This document shows, in pieces, positions 1 through 10,969 of a DNA stretch of 64,000 nt. Both the position numbers and the translations under genes were made by a program. The notes beneath the pieces are model-generated. The model was not told the origin of the DNA, searched no databases, and worked only from the letters and a program-made list of their open reading frames with translations. Positions within the stretch are counted from its first letter, which is position 1, and every line of letters starts with the position of its first letter. Source of the stretch: Adiantum capillus-veneris (lineage: Eukaryota > Streptophyta > Polypodiopsida > Polypodiales > Pteridaceae); contig CM043949.1 of assembly GCA_014529385.2 (NCBI GenBank), forward strand, positions 145,251,350 through 145,315,349, read 5' to 3'.

Positions 1-365
1 GCAAGCAACAATTGGATGCTATTACCATAATCAGCATGACGAATGAAAGTGACACCATTAATGTGCAGCACATCATCAACTAAGATAGTTTCCTTAGATT
101 GAGATAACTTCTTGAAAATTAGTAGCAAAGGTAGGGCAGGGAGTCTTTTCACCCGGTCTCCAAAGCACTTTGGACAATATCCGAAGTGATCTTCACGCGG
201 ACAGGAGGTTGGCTTGGGATTGGTGGTGTCTGGATTCACAAAGTGCACTGGGAGCACTCGCAGACGGGCAGAAATCTTGTAGGCAAGCCTTCGCCTCTTT
301 GCTTCAAAAGGATTTAAGGTTGAAGTTGGTTGCTCACTAGCCTTTTTCTTGCCTGTAGTGGTCAT
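1..365 (-). CDS. Unrecognised open reading frame, cut by the window edge
   Basis: Reading leftwards from an ATG at 363-365, the minus strand stays open for 121 codons to the edge, so no stop is seen. The start of the protein is basic (KKK, then KRRR near residues 23-26). A cysteine cluster of the form C-x8-C-x2-C (residues 55, 64, 67) suggests a small metal-binding finger. I do not recognise the family. The frame lies downstream of the R0 primer site and of a small leader ORF, so it is probably the first main product of that retroelement or a gene it carries. Codon use looks like real coding sequence. The C-terminal part is outside the window. Confidence 0.5.
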   Translation of the reverse strand, partial: MTTTGKKKASEQPTSTLNPFEAKRRRLAYKISARLRVLPVHFVNPDTTNPKPTSCPREDHFGYCPKCFGDRVKRLPALPLLLIFKKLSQSKETILVDDVLHINGVTFIRHADYGNSIQLLL

Positions 366-402
366 GTAATCCCTTATTAATGAGATTAAGCCAAATGTTA
401 CC

Positions 403-618
403 TTACGCTTGAGCACGCGCTGCGGCCTTGGGCCACTTAGGTGTAGAGGTGATCTTCCTCCTCTTAGTCGGCTCCTCAGGAAAGAGAGGTCTGGTGATGC
501 TTTCTCTTCCCTTAATGTGTCTCACAGTACCTTCGTGTATGTTGATGTAGAATATTTCAAGCTCGTGTGCGTTGGAGGTTTCTGGAGCACTCATAGGTTG
601 AGAGGAGAGGTATATCAA
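403..618 (-). CDS. Small leader ORF of element R0
   Basis: A 71-codon frame between the R0 primer site and the larger ORF at 1-365. It ends in a lysine/arginine-rich stretch (TKRRK). In R1 a reading frame at about 19,480-19,590 on the same strand has a comparable PPKRRHR stretch at a similar distance from its primer site, which hints at a shared leader peptide. Function is unknown, and it could be chance. Confidence 0.3.
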   Translation of the reverse strand: MIYLSSQPMSAPETSNAHELEIFYINIHEGTVRHIKGRESITRPLFPEEPTKRRKITSTPKWPKAAARAQA

Positions 619-851
619 GCTCTTCTTCTTACTCTCCTTCGTTGGCGACGATCACGAACAAGGCATGTAGAAGAACTTACTTCTTGAATTTCAATGACAC
701 ATCAACCTGGTAACAAGACCTCGATGAAAGCTTTTAAGGCCTCTAAAGCCTCCTCCTCTTCTGTTCTCCAATTTGCAAACTCCTCACACCATTCGTCCAT
801 GTTGTAGATTGCACATCTTCATTGCTTGTGGACTGAAGGTCTGTGTAGCCC

Positions 852-870
852 TCCTCAGTGGGGGCACCAA
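852..870 (-). other. Primer binding site of element R0
   Basis: On the minus strand the sequence reads TTGGTGCCCCCACTGAGGA, starting two bases from the TG...CA-type LTR edge at 873. It matches the equivalent site of R1 at 20,102-20,120 except for one base. An LTR edge, a short spacer and a TGG-starting tract is the usual arrangement for a tRNA primer site in Gypsy elements. The tRNA was not identified. Confidence 0.65.
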
Positions 871-872
871 AA

Positions 873-1620
873 TGATAGCGGGAAAAAGAGTAGTGCAATC
901 GGGTGGCCTCTGTACTCGAGCACACTCCACAAACCACGCCTCATGCAAACAAGCAAAGAACAAAACAAAGGGGGCACCACCCTAAATTGAGAGGTTTAGG
1001 GACCTCACACATAGTGCACATAGGCAAGTGAGACTTCTGGCATTATGATGGCATCAAAACATATGGCAAAACACATAGAAACGAAGCTTAGGGACCTTAT
1101 GTAGCATATATATACACAAGACATCATCTTTACAATACAACGACATCTGATCATACATAACAAGGATATAGAGAAGCAAGCCAAGGATGGCATAATCCCT
1201 TGTCAAAAACAATCAACCCAGCAAGTAGGTATGATCCTACTAGCAACACATCAATACCTTAGAGAATGATGGCGAGGATGGTGGCCATGGAGCATGAGAG
1301 AAGACTCCTTATTTAGGTTTTAGGGCTAGTAATGTAGCATACTAGAGGGACAGAGAGAGAGGGAGAGAGAGTAGAGTTCCATCCATAGCTCCTCATTGTG
1401 AGCAATGTCGTCATAGCTTCTTTGCTTGGTGAAGTGGGTGAAGTGTTCGTTTTGAGTGAGAGAAGGCCTCCTTATATAGGTTTCTGAGAGGGTTTAGGAT
1501 TAGGGATAAACATGCTTAAATCCGCTGATTGGGGTTACTTTTTGCTTAGGGTGGTCAACAGATTGAGGTCACCTAATATGTCACCATCAAGATATTCTCT
1601 AGAGTGATGTGAGAGGGGAG
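873..1620 (-). repeat. R0 LTR (5' LTR in minus orientation), outer end not resolved
   Basis: It starts TGATAGCGGG next to the primer site and shares scattered blocks with the R1 LTRs, such as the GGGCACCACC block near 960-975. It is clearly diverged from them. The outer end could not be placed, so the right coordinate is only the limit of recognisable similarity. The partner LTR and most of the internal region lie left of the window. Confidence 0.45.
1470..1480 (-). promoter_or_regulatory. TATA box of the R0 LTR
   Basis: On the minus strand CCTATATAAGG lies about 600 bp upstream of the primer site. This is the expected place for the U3/R promoter. R1 has a TATA box in the equivalent part of its LTRs. 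Confidence 0.45.
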
Positions 1621-1975
1621 GAAAAATGCTGATTTTTCTGATTCTGACACATGGGGATAAGGCCTTGACCAGCATTTAAGAGCAGGTAAGGTGGCTATTG
1701 AAACTGGAGGTTCTGCACATGTCAGGGGGGGACCTGCGGGGGGGAGGTGGCAGTTGGGTCCTCCTGAATATCAAATTCTCAAAAAATCCTCGACCATGGC
1801 TTCTTTTGACATGTGTTCTTTGAAAAAATCAGCATGTCTCTTTTCAACTCAAAAGTCTTTATCCCTGTTGACTCACCTTTACCATAAGATTTTCCCCTTT
1901 TCTCCTCCTGTAACTGCATTGTTGATGCCCAATCACTGCTTCTTGTAACAGTGATTTGTTACCTACCAAATACTT

Positions 1976-2125
1976 ATGGTGCAGTAAAAAATATTTACCA
2001 TGGGTAAAAAAAAGTTACTCGAGGTAAAAAGTGATTTGTATTTACCATGTAGGTGAAAAATATTTACTGTAGGCAAAAAATATTTACTGTGGTAAAAAAT
2101 ATTTACTGTCGGTAAAAAAGTGAAA
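1976..2125. repeat. AT-rich minisatellite
   Basis: Six to seven imperfect copies of a unit of about 20 bp built on GGTAAAAAATATTTACTGT. Each unit is itself partly palindromic (GTAAAA/TATTTAC). No coding content. Confidence 0.7.
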
Positions 2126-2129
2126 ACGG

Positions 2130-3860
2130 AGTATGCTGTGCTGTGAGTCCACACGAACATCCTCGTGAAAATTTCACTAGAAATTCACACCTATAATGGG
2201 CTATTCTGTAAGATATAGGTTGTAGGCATGCATAAGAGCTCGTTCCCACGTATCTTCTGTCCATGGCACTTTTTACTCTTTGGTGCTTGTGAAGTAGATT
2301 TTTCTTCTCTTTCGAGATCCCTTGGACTAGAGTATCCTCATCTCCCCAACAACTGACTGTGCCTTTATTGCTTCTTCAGAAGGGGTCCTAAAAACCATGC
2401 ATCACCCTTCATGGATTAATGGGCGCCCACCTTTCGACTTAGTGGGTGGCCTCTTTTCAACTTAGTGGGCGGCCTCTTTCAATCCTTTTACCTCTTGGGT
2501 GCAAGGCTTTATGCCCCTGTAGGGCACCACATTTGGCATACACATTGGGTAGTGCATTGCTAAGCTTCCCAATGGCGGCATCCGGGCACACTTACCGGCC
2601 ATGCAATGTTGCAAAAGTCTTTATGACAGGTACACATGTAGGCTAAGGCAAAGCCTGGCACCTCATTTTTCTCCAGCAAGCCGCAACCATGTTGGCATTT
2701 CCCCACAATCATTGCATTCCAAAACGTGGGTAAAACTCAAAATTTCCCAGATAGCACTCCGATCAAGCCGACGAGACTGGTACAAAACCGGCCCCCGGTG
2801 CATCTTAAACGGTCAATAACTTGACAACCGTAGATCCGATCACTGATCTGAAAAGACGAACGTGCTCCTCAGAGTGATCACTTTAGGCCCGTACATTCAT
2901 TTCAATTCTTTCACCTTACCTGCAATTGTCCAATCCGGTACGGATCTGCTACCGACTCAACTTGAAATTGTCATAACTTCCCATTCGTAGCTCCGATTGA
3001 CGAGCCATAAAGACACGCATGTAGAGATTTCTGAGTACTTCAACTTAGATTAATAAAACCCCATCCATGATCACATTAAGCACACTCACTGTTTGACATT
3101 ACCAAGACATCTGTTGGTCCTTAGATCCCCATTTGATACACTTTTAGCTTAAAAATTGGCTTGTTAGCAAGCCCTTATAACTGCTGAACAATCGTGCAAG
3201 ATTCAAATACACCTGACTGGCATTCCTTTGCTTATTTATCTCTTCATGGGAGTGAAGCGGCACGACATTGTCATGCCGTCGCACATGCATAATGTGACAT
3301 TAACAATATACACCTCACTCATGATGTTTTGGATGTGTGGGACCAAATGCTGCAATGTACATAGTGTGATATATGCGAAAATGGATGCCATGGTTGTAGG
3401 CGTGTACATACCTTGTCTAATAGGCGAGGCCAGGGATGTGGCACCGCTGCATGCGTTACCACATTAATGCATGCCTATTTTACTTTAGGAATGTACAAAT
3501 GTCAAGTGTTTCGAAGTGGCACGCTCGTTTTGCCTAGAAAGCTCAATATGAGCAAGCTTGGCCAAAAATAGCAGGTTTCATACGCGAGCATAAAATACGT
3601 GCCCAAAGTGATTACCAAGTGGGAATATGAGGTTCAACATGAGATTTGAGCCCAATGGGATTTCTCCACAAATTTAGGGATTTTTCCCAGCTCGTTTGGG
3701 CATTTTACGGACAAAAAGGGGCACTTTTGAACAACAAATGGCTAAAAATGGCCATAAAAAATACGCTAAAAATAGCTAAAAATAGCTCAAAATTCCACAT
3801 CAACAATGGTTCCGTATTTTATCAAGTAGAGAGGGAAGTTTAAGAGCCAATAATGAGCTC
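2130..3860. other. Non-coding stretch, no gene seen
   Basis: No convincing reading frame or element boundary. It contains a short tandem repeat (2432-2476, two copies of a 22-23-bp unit containing ACTTAGTGGG) and A-rich direct repeats of GCTAAAAATA near 3740-3790. The right part may be the U3 of the Gypsy-A LTR, but I could not find its edge. Confidence 0.5.
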
Positions 3861-4309
3861 ATCTGGGCATATAAGCAAGGAGATACAACCATTCCCTTAC
3901 AGGGTGCTAGTGTAGCCCCGTGCTGCTTCCACTACATGGTTGAGGTTGTGAGGCCTCCAATTAGGGTTTCCCCTTTACAAATAACTAATTGGATTCTCCA
4001 ATGAAGTACTAAAGCTTCCATGAAATGGTCGGGATGAGAAATTGAAGCGTCACTTTAGGGTGTTTAACAGGTCGAATGAGCATTGCATCTATATAATTGG
4101 GAGCGATGCTACACCTAATCTTCACACACAAGATTTTTGAGTTAGTATTGGTTACTTTTGAAAGTAGAGCTTTCATGGCTGGAGTTTTGTTTTGTTCGAG
4201 TGTATTTTTGGCTTCAAATCATTAAAGCCTTGCTTGATTTTGCTATGAATCCTCATAGTCAGAGGCCCAACGCTTTCCAAGTCACACTACACACTTCTTG
4301 ACACATTTT

Positions 4310-4325
4310 TGGTGAACCCGACGTG
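4310..4325 (+). other. Primer binding site of Gypsy-A
   Basis: TGGTGAACCCGACGTG lies just upstream of the gag relic. Gypsy3 has the same sequence with one change at 50,497-50,512, preceded by a shared block (AGAGGCCCA, then CTTCTT). The shared position shows that both belong to one family and marks the inner edge of the 5' LTR. A TATA-like CATATAAG lies upstream near 3868. Confidence 0.6.
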
Positions 4326-4387
4326 AAGTAGTCTAGGGTGCGGGTTCAAAATGTTCGTTAAAGGTTTACAATTAAAGCTTTAAATCT

Positions 4388-6336
4388 ATGGAGCAACAAG
4401 AGCAACAGGGGGTTCGGTTTGATCCATCCACAATGCAAATGTTTTAAGCTTTTGCGGTGTTTATGCAGCAACATCAAGCTGCGAAAAGAAGGGAACTTTC
4501 ATCAAAGAAAGCGCTTCAGTCTGTGGTGAAGAAAGTGGATGAACAGAGATGGTACAAAGTTTTGAGCTAGTTGTGGTTCCTGAGATCAAAGAGAACGTAA
4601 GGGGATTAGAAATGAGCATGGGGAAACATCGGAAGCATTCAAGTTAGCCTTAAAAGAAGAGTATTTCATGGAGGACTCCAAAAGGGTAACAAAGAGGACT
4701 TTTTAGAGTGGGTAGTTTGTCCAAAAGCGGGACTTTTGCCTACACCAATCTGTTAAGGGAATTTGAACACCACTATGATCAAATTTCAAGGACTAGGAAG
4801 GCTACCCTAAACTCAGAGAAGACAAAGCTATTTTTGCAGGTAGCAGGTAAAGAGATTCAAGAGAAGTTATAGTTACTACTTGAGGATAAGGATGCGGAAC
4901 AAGGCTCTTAAAGAATGATTGGAATAAGGTTGAAGATGCAATTTCACTGCTAGCCAAGTGACAACAATGGAGAGACAAGATGATAGTTAACCCTAATCAG
5001 TCCCCAAGTGTTCCCAAGAGTCCTATAAAGCCTATGATTGTGGTTCCAAAGAGTGACAAATCCATCCTTGATGATATTGTTAAAGGAATGCAAGAGCTAA
5101 ATTTAAACCTTACAAGGCTAGAAGAGAAGGGGCAACCACACGTCAACCTATAGGGCAACGACCTCAAACTAGAGAAGGCTTTGTAAATAGATGCATATGG
5201 TGTGATAGTACTGACCATGCAAGGAGGGATTGTGAAAGTTTCAAAGATTCATTGATGAAGGATATTTTTTTCTTTAAAGATGGCAAGATTCACTTAAGTG
5301 AAATAGGTAAGCTCTTGGGGACAAAATTTGGAAAAGGCGGGATGAAGAGACTAGTTGAGGACCTGGCTACTAGCCATGCCATCTCAATGGTGAGGCAGTC
5401 ACCTATGGGTTGAAGGTGGATCGTATTAAGAAAAAAGGATCATTCAAGGTTGCAGAAGAGGAATCTAATGGTATTGGAGAGCTATCGCCATGTGCTATAG
5501 AGTCTGCTATGAAGGGTAAAATGACTATAGAGGTTTTACATGAAGCTGGAGACTGCATTTGGCTAGAAATAGGTTGGAACAACCCTGTAGATTCTTTGTG
5601 AGTGCATGCATACATTGCCAAATGTCAAGACAATGAAGCCATTGTCAAAGAGAAACATAGGTGTGAGGAGGATGATGAAGGGCCTTCAAAACGGGCAACG
5701 AGGATTGGAGGTAGAAATGACACAGTGCCTCCTAGATCATCTTCACCGCAATAGATGACTGTCCTTGAAGTGCCCATGCAAGAAGCCTCTAAAGAAAATA
5801 TTCTAGAAGGATGCAAGAAAAGCTAAATCAAAGGGTACAGTCTACAAACTCCAATCTGATATAGATCGAGGCAGCAAAACTGATCTCAAAAAGGTTTTGG
5901 AAGAGAGGATTTTGAACAGTAAGGTGGAATGTACCTTGGGTGAGGTCCTTGGAATAGAAAAGAAGGAGTTTCATGAAGAAATAATTAATATCATAAAGAG
6001 GAAGCAGCAGTCTCTTACTGAATCTATCCATGTACAAGGTGAAGAAGAGACTTTAAATGTATAGGGTGTACAGGTCTATGGCAAGCAAGGTGAATAAATT
6101 GTTGTTAGATGCTACAAGTCTAGGGGAGAAGTAAAACACACTCGCTGCTTGGATGATGAAGATGAACTCAAGACCACTCACAAGAGTTACTACTTGAAGA
6201 GTCACTAGGAAAGAGCATCTGCTGACACCCTGGTAAAAGTGGGAGACTTAGAAGAGCCATACATTGTGTTGATAGATCATGGGTCAGAGATTAACCTCAT
6301 GTCAAAGAGTCTTTATCAAAAAGTGGGTGTGTAGCT
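4388..6336 (+). pseudogene. Gypsy-A gag-protease relic
   Basis: A decayed Ty3/Gypsy polyprotein related to Gypsy3 (50.5-52.2 kb). The start near 4388 parallels the Gypsy3 gag start. A CCHC zinc knuckle (CIWCDSTDHARRDC) is readable near 5189-5230, followed by a block shared with Gypsy3 (LHEAGDCIWLE near 5535). Near 6255-6320 an aspartic-protease-like site is visible (LIDHGSEINLMS). Many frameshifts and stops interrupt it. Unlike Gypsy3 it still has the protease start. It stops abruptly about 6336, where an R-type LTR fragment begins, so RT, RNase H and integrase are missing. Confidence 0.75.
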
Positions 6337-6430
6337 TCAAGGCACCCGCAAGGGTTGGGTCCGGAGGTGCGAGTGAGAGAGAGCATAGGCAGGCTCGACA
6401 GCGGCCGAAAATGGGGGGGGGGGGGATATT

Positions 6431-6562
<132 letters not shown>

Positions 6563-6660
6563 CCCCTAAGGCGGGTTCCCACCATAGAGGAAAAAAGAGT
6601 GAGAGAGGGTGTGAGGTTGTGAGAGAGGGTGAGAGGGGATAGGGTGATCGGTGGAGAAGG

Positions 6661-6742
<82 letters not shown>

Positions 6743-7388
6743 AGATGAAGATGGGGGGGGGGGGGGGGGGGGTTGGCAATGGAGTGGGGTAAGGGGGGGT
6801 GTGCAGTGAGAGAGAGAGGGAATATTATCTGGACTGTCTTGCATGGTAGCTCAAGGATGAGAGGGGGGGGAGAGTATTGATGGGGTGGGGAGAGAAGGAG
6901 AAGGAGAAAGATTAGCGGGCCAAGGAAATGGTAGGGTTGAGTGTGTATGTGTGTGTAGATAAAAGAGAGAGAGAGAGAGAGAGGTAAATAGTGTTGCGTC
7001 TTCTTGTAGGCCATGAGGGAGATAGAGAGAGGGGATGGCCGGCTGCTTGCGACTTGTGGGCTGCCTGCGGGTTGGTGAGCGAGAGAGAGAGAGATGGTTG
7101 AAATGGATGAGGGAGAGAGAGCATTTTCCAGAGAAGGGAGAGAAGGGAAGAGGGAGGTGTGTAGGGAAAATGAGAGAGAGAGAGTGGGATATTTCCTCCC
7201 ATGCCCGTGGCCTTTGCTCAGAGAGAGGGGAAGAGAGTTGGATCCATGGAGGGAGAGATGGATTACAACGGCCTGCCAGGGGAATAAAACAAGAGGGAGA
7301 GATAGGGAAGGGAGAGTGACACCGAGGGCGGCCTGCTAGGCTAGGGTATGGACGAGCGAGGGCATGAGGGTGATAAGGCTGGCCAATT

Positions 7389-7390
<2 letters not shown>

Positions 7391-7420
<30 letters not shown>
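7391..7420 (+). repeat. Poly-G run (30 G)
   Basis: Thirty consecutive G. This is long enough for G-quadruplex formation, and assembly length errors are also possible here. Confidence 0.9.
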
Positions 7421-7421
<1 letters not shown>

Positions 7422-8038
7422 TGTGATGAGGCCATGCCACTAAAATCTAGGGCTATGAGGTTGACTAGGCATTGCCGAGCCTTCCGACGGTGTCTCCAAG
7501 GCTTCAGCAGAGGAAAAAATAACCTTTTTTTTTCCAAACATCGGTTATCAATGATACGGGGTGCAAAGCACGAGTGAATCCCGACGGCCTCTAAACGTCG
7601 GGAGCTGATGTTTGTCCCAAACTGATCACGGTAAAGCAGACAAGGGGCACCACCTAGCTTTGAGCGGCTAGGACACAGACAATGGTGATGTGAACTTACA
7701 CACACACACACACACATACAGAGCATTGACAAATGATGAAAACCCTCGGGTGTGTGAGGGAGAATTATTTCTTGTCGTATTTACAATGACCTTCCTTCCG
7801 GCGAGGTGACACACCATGGTGATAGAGAGATAGGGAGAAGAGATGGTGAATCTACTTGGTGCGTTCTCTAAAGACGACTCGATGTTGTGAAACTTGCTAC
7901 CAAGAATGTGTTTGTGTGTGTGCATCGACCATTGGAGTCGAGGGGTGGACGTAGCTCCCATTACATGGTGCAATTCCCAAAACAAACCATCACACAAGTC
8001 CCCCCCCCCCCCCCCCCGATAGTGACCTCTCATTGCCC

Positions 8039-8045
8039 TTTTATA
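8039..8045 (-). promoter_or_regulatory. TATA box of the R1 3' LTR
   Basis: TATAAAA on the minus strand in the context CACCTATAAAAGGG. Conserved at 20,752-20,758 in the partner LTR and degraded in the LTR fragment near 48,025. The long CT tracts lie upstream of it in element orientation. Confidence 0.55.
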
Positions 8046-9018
8046 GGTGCTGGCTGCTTAGATCAAGGTAATCCTGTTTGCTTAGGGTTAGCTAATCCGA
8101 GAGACAAAGCAAGGCGGTGGGCCCGGGGTGGTTGACCCTTGCTTTGTCTTGGGAAATATTATAAGGAAAACCTCTAGGTTGGCCTTAGTGACCATCACCT
8201 AGAGAGAGGGAAATTTACAAGTTGGGATCTTTTTACAAGGCTTGGGTGAAAACTGAAAAATGATGATAATAACCTATGGTTTACTAAAAAGGTTGTTGTG
8301 GTCGCGTGATACCCGTGAATGGAAACTTTGTCGGTGCGTCGGTGTAGCGCGTTCGTTCGTTTGGGGTCGGCCCGGGCATGCCTTCGACGCCTTTGTTCTT
8401 TTTGTTGTCGGTGTCGAGTGATCTGGGTCGTCCTCCTTTTGTTGGTGGTGTCGTAATTGTTGAATCGTCCATTTTTTTGTTTATATTTTATTTTTACGTT
8501 GGTGTGTGCGTTTATGCATGTGTGTGTATGTATGGGTGCGTGGGTGTGTGTGTGTGTATATATATATGTGTGTGTGCACGAGCGTGCGTGGGAATGGGGG
8601 GTGGGTATTAAATATATATATATATTTTTTATTTTTTTTTAAATTTGATTTTCGGACCTTGCGACGCAAAGGCAGAGGGGGGGGGGAGATGGTGAATCAG
8701 AGAGAGTGTGCATGTGTATGTGAGAGGTATGTGTGAGGTGTGTGTGTGTGTGTGTGTATGTGTGCTGGGAACAACGCTACATAGGCTACGTGAGGAGAGG
8801 GAGCGCGAGCGGGAGGGTGGCCGCTTGCTGTACGCGAGGGCGGGGGAGAGAGGGAGAGGGTGTGGAGAGAGAGGGGAGGGGTGAGAGGATAGGGGGCTGG
8901 TGTGTGTGGTTGTGTTGTGCCGACAAGGTGCTGGGTCCGGAGAGGAAAAAGAGTGAGCGACGGTGTGAGGTTGTGAGAGAGGGTGAGAGGCGATAGGGGA
9001 TAGGGTGTGTGGTGAAGG

Positions 9019-9124
<106 letters not shown>

Positions 9125-9659
9125 AGGTGAAGATTGGGGGGGGTGTTAGGCCGGTGATCCACCAGGGTTGGGGAAGAAAACAGGGGGGGTATAAGGCCGA
9201 AGGGGGTGTGGACGAGAGGGGGAGAGGAATATAATATGGCGGCCTGCCGGGGCTGGGGTGTGGACGAGCAAAGAGAGAGAGGGCAAGAATATTTGAAAGA
9301 GAGAGAGAGAGAGAGAATATACAATATCTGTGGCGGCCCGCCAGAGGGTGTGACAAAGGCATCTTCATCTTATGCGCCCACTGGGCCCGGTGATGCAGTG
9401 GCAAAGTAGGTGAGAGAGAGAGAATTTGGCAGAGCCGAGCAGTAGGAGAGAGAGTGTTTGTCTTCTAGCGATAATGGAGAGGTGTGGCCAACAATGCGGC
9501 TCCCCGCTAGTGGTTAAGCGTAGAGGGGGGGGGGGGGGGGGGTGAATGGTAAAGAGCTTCCTTTTTTTTGTTTTTTTTTCTTTCCTTCTTCTTTGGTAAT
9601 ATTCCTTCCCTTCCTTTGGGTGTGGTGCTCGTGCTCGTGGTTTCGAAAACCGACCGTCA

Positions 9660-9674
9660 TTAGCCCTCCCATCT
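9660..9674 (-). other. Polypurine tract of R1
   Basis: On the minus strand AGATGGGAGGGCTAA directly abuts the TGACGG start of the 3' LTR. This is the standard position for the plus-strand primer and fixes the direction of R1. Confidence 0.6.
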
Positions 9675-9926
9675 GGCTAGAGGCATTCATGCTCTAGTCC
9701 TGACTCTGATTCTTCTTCAGCTGAGCTATAGGAGCCGATATCGATTTGCCTTCTGAACTAGCCATTCCGTTTGGCCATTGGTGAGATTTATGGCATATTC
9801 ATGAATCTGCAAACAGGTCCGGGTGATAGCCTGTTCCTTGGAATAGTGTCGATTGATTAAATGGGAAGCCACTGGATTCCATAACTTTGTGCCAGTGTCC
9901 TCCTGGATCCCAAGTGAAAAATAGGA

Positions 9927-10193
9927 TCATTGTCTACAGTGTTCGAACAATAAAATTTGCATGGCAAATTGGACCAAATTCGTAACCACCAGTAGAGCGA
10001 GAGGGGAAATGAGCATCTTGGCTCCTGCAAAGACAGAACTGAAAATTATGATTCCCAAGAGTGTGCCAAGAATCCACCATATATGTCCACCTTGTTGGTG
10101 TGGTGAGCTCCAGTTGTCTTCAGAACCTTGCTTATTGCCATGATTGGAGAAACTTGCAAGCATATCATGCTTCTCTTGGGTGTGCTCAAACAT
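9927..10193 (-). pseudogene. Membrane-segment ORF at the 3' end of R1
   Basis: An 88-codon frame whose second half holds two to three hydrophobic stretches. The first is IWWILGTLLGIIIFSSVFAG, followed by ISPLALLVVTNLVQF. It lies downstream of the ORF at 10,320-10,712 in another frame, just before the polypurine tract. The position is that of an extra ORF after pol, as in retroelements with an additional 3' gene. Neither pol nor a cleavage site is visible here, so the role is undetermined. It may be a C-terminal piece of the preceding ORF, separated by a frameshift. Confidence 0.35.
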
Positions 10194-10237
10194 GTCAGTT
10201 GTCTTTTTTGATGTTGATAGTAAGCCACCTACTTTGC

Positions 10238-10393
10238 GGCTTCAATACAAGGGTAACCCACTTATCTCTCCCAATAGAGAGGATACACTGTTTGTAAAAA
10301 ATTGCACCAAATTGGGGCTTCAATACAAGGGTAACCCACTTATCTCTCCCAGTAGAGAGGATACACTGTTTGTAAAAAATTGCACCAAATTGG
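10238..10393. repeat. 78-bp tandem duplication
   Basis: Two nearly identical units, 10,238-10,315 and 10,316-10,393, starting GGCTTCAATACAAGGG. They differ at about one position. The length is a multiple of three, so the duplication kept the reading frame of the R1 ORF. Confidence 0.9.
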
Positions 10394-10712
10394 GAATGAG
10401 GCCTTCATTCTTACATTCTATCAGCCTCTTGTCTATCCATGGCTCCTTAACTCTTATCTCCATGCTGATCTTACCTCTATATGTTCTAGCAGCGGCGGTT
10501 AACCATAACCGTAGGTCTGATGCATCCCATGCAAACACAATGCTGTGTTGTGGAGGGGTCTGGAACATCCTTAAAAGGTTGGCAACATATTGATCATCAA
10601 ACTTACTCTGAACATCCTGACATAAACAGGAGGCATTACCCATCTCAGAGTTTATAACACCTTTCAGTAGACTAGAGGCATTACCCATCTCTAAGTCTAT
10701 AACGCTACACAA
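10320..10712 (-). pseudogene. Unrecognised 3' ORF of R1
   Basis: About 130 codons with a normal amino-acid mix and a short internal repeat (EMGNAS twice near the start). Upstream the coding continues across the Copia1 insertion into 16,250-16,639. The end coincides with a 78-bp tandem duplication that carries a TGA in each copy. No family recognised. It could be an R1 accessory gene or captured host sequence. Confidence 0.4.
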
Positions 10713-10763
10713 TAAAGTCTTGCTTGGATGTCAAGCCCTTGGAGCAATATCCAACTCCCAACC

Positions 10764-10955
10764 TGTTGGGGTATAAAGCCCAATGTGGTCGCCCAGGTAA
10801 GTGGACGGGCCACCAGGTATGTACACATATTGTTTTGTAAAAACCTAATAAGAACTCACTATGCTCTACACATTACAGTAGAGCGAGTTCACCATATCGT
10901 CGTGCTCTTCTTCTCGCACTCTCTCTCACGTCGCACTTCCGCTCGTACTCCTTCA
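10764..10955 (+). repeat. Copia1 5' LTR
   Basis: 192 bp, TG...CA ended. The sequence is followed by AC and then the primer site. It is very similar to 16,054-16,245. Confidence 0.93.
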
Positions 10956-10957
10956 AC

Positions 10958-10969
10958 TGGTATCAGAGC
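10958..10969 (+). other. Copia1 primer binding site
   Basis: TGGTATCAGAGC, complementary to the 3' end of plant initiator methionine tRNA, two bases after the 5' LTR. The following 1 kb (10,970-11,996) is an untranslated leader with no gene seen. Confidence 0.9.

Noticed and set aside
7547-7551. Target-site duplication for R1
   Set aside because: ATCAA at left and ACACG at right do not match. The R1 boundaries rest on LTR, primer-site and polypurine evidence alone.
10958-10969. tRNA gene at the TGGTATCAGAGC sites
   Set aside because: Only the 12-base primer complement is present. No cloverleaf can be drawn. It sits exactly at the LTR edge.
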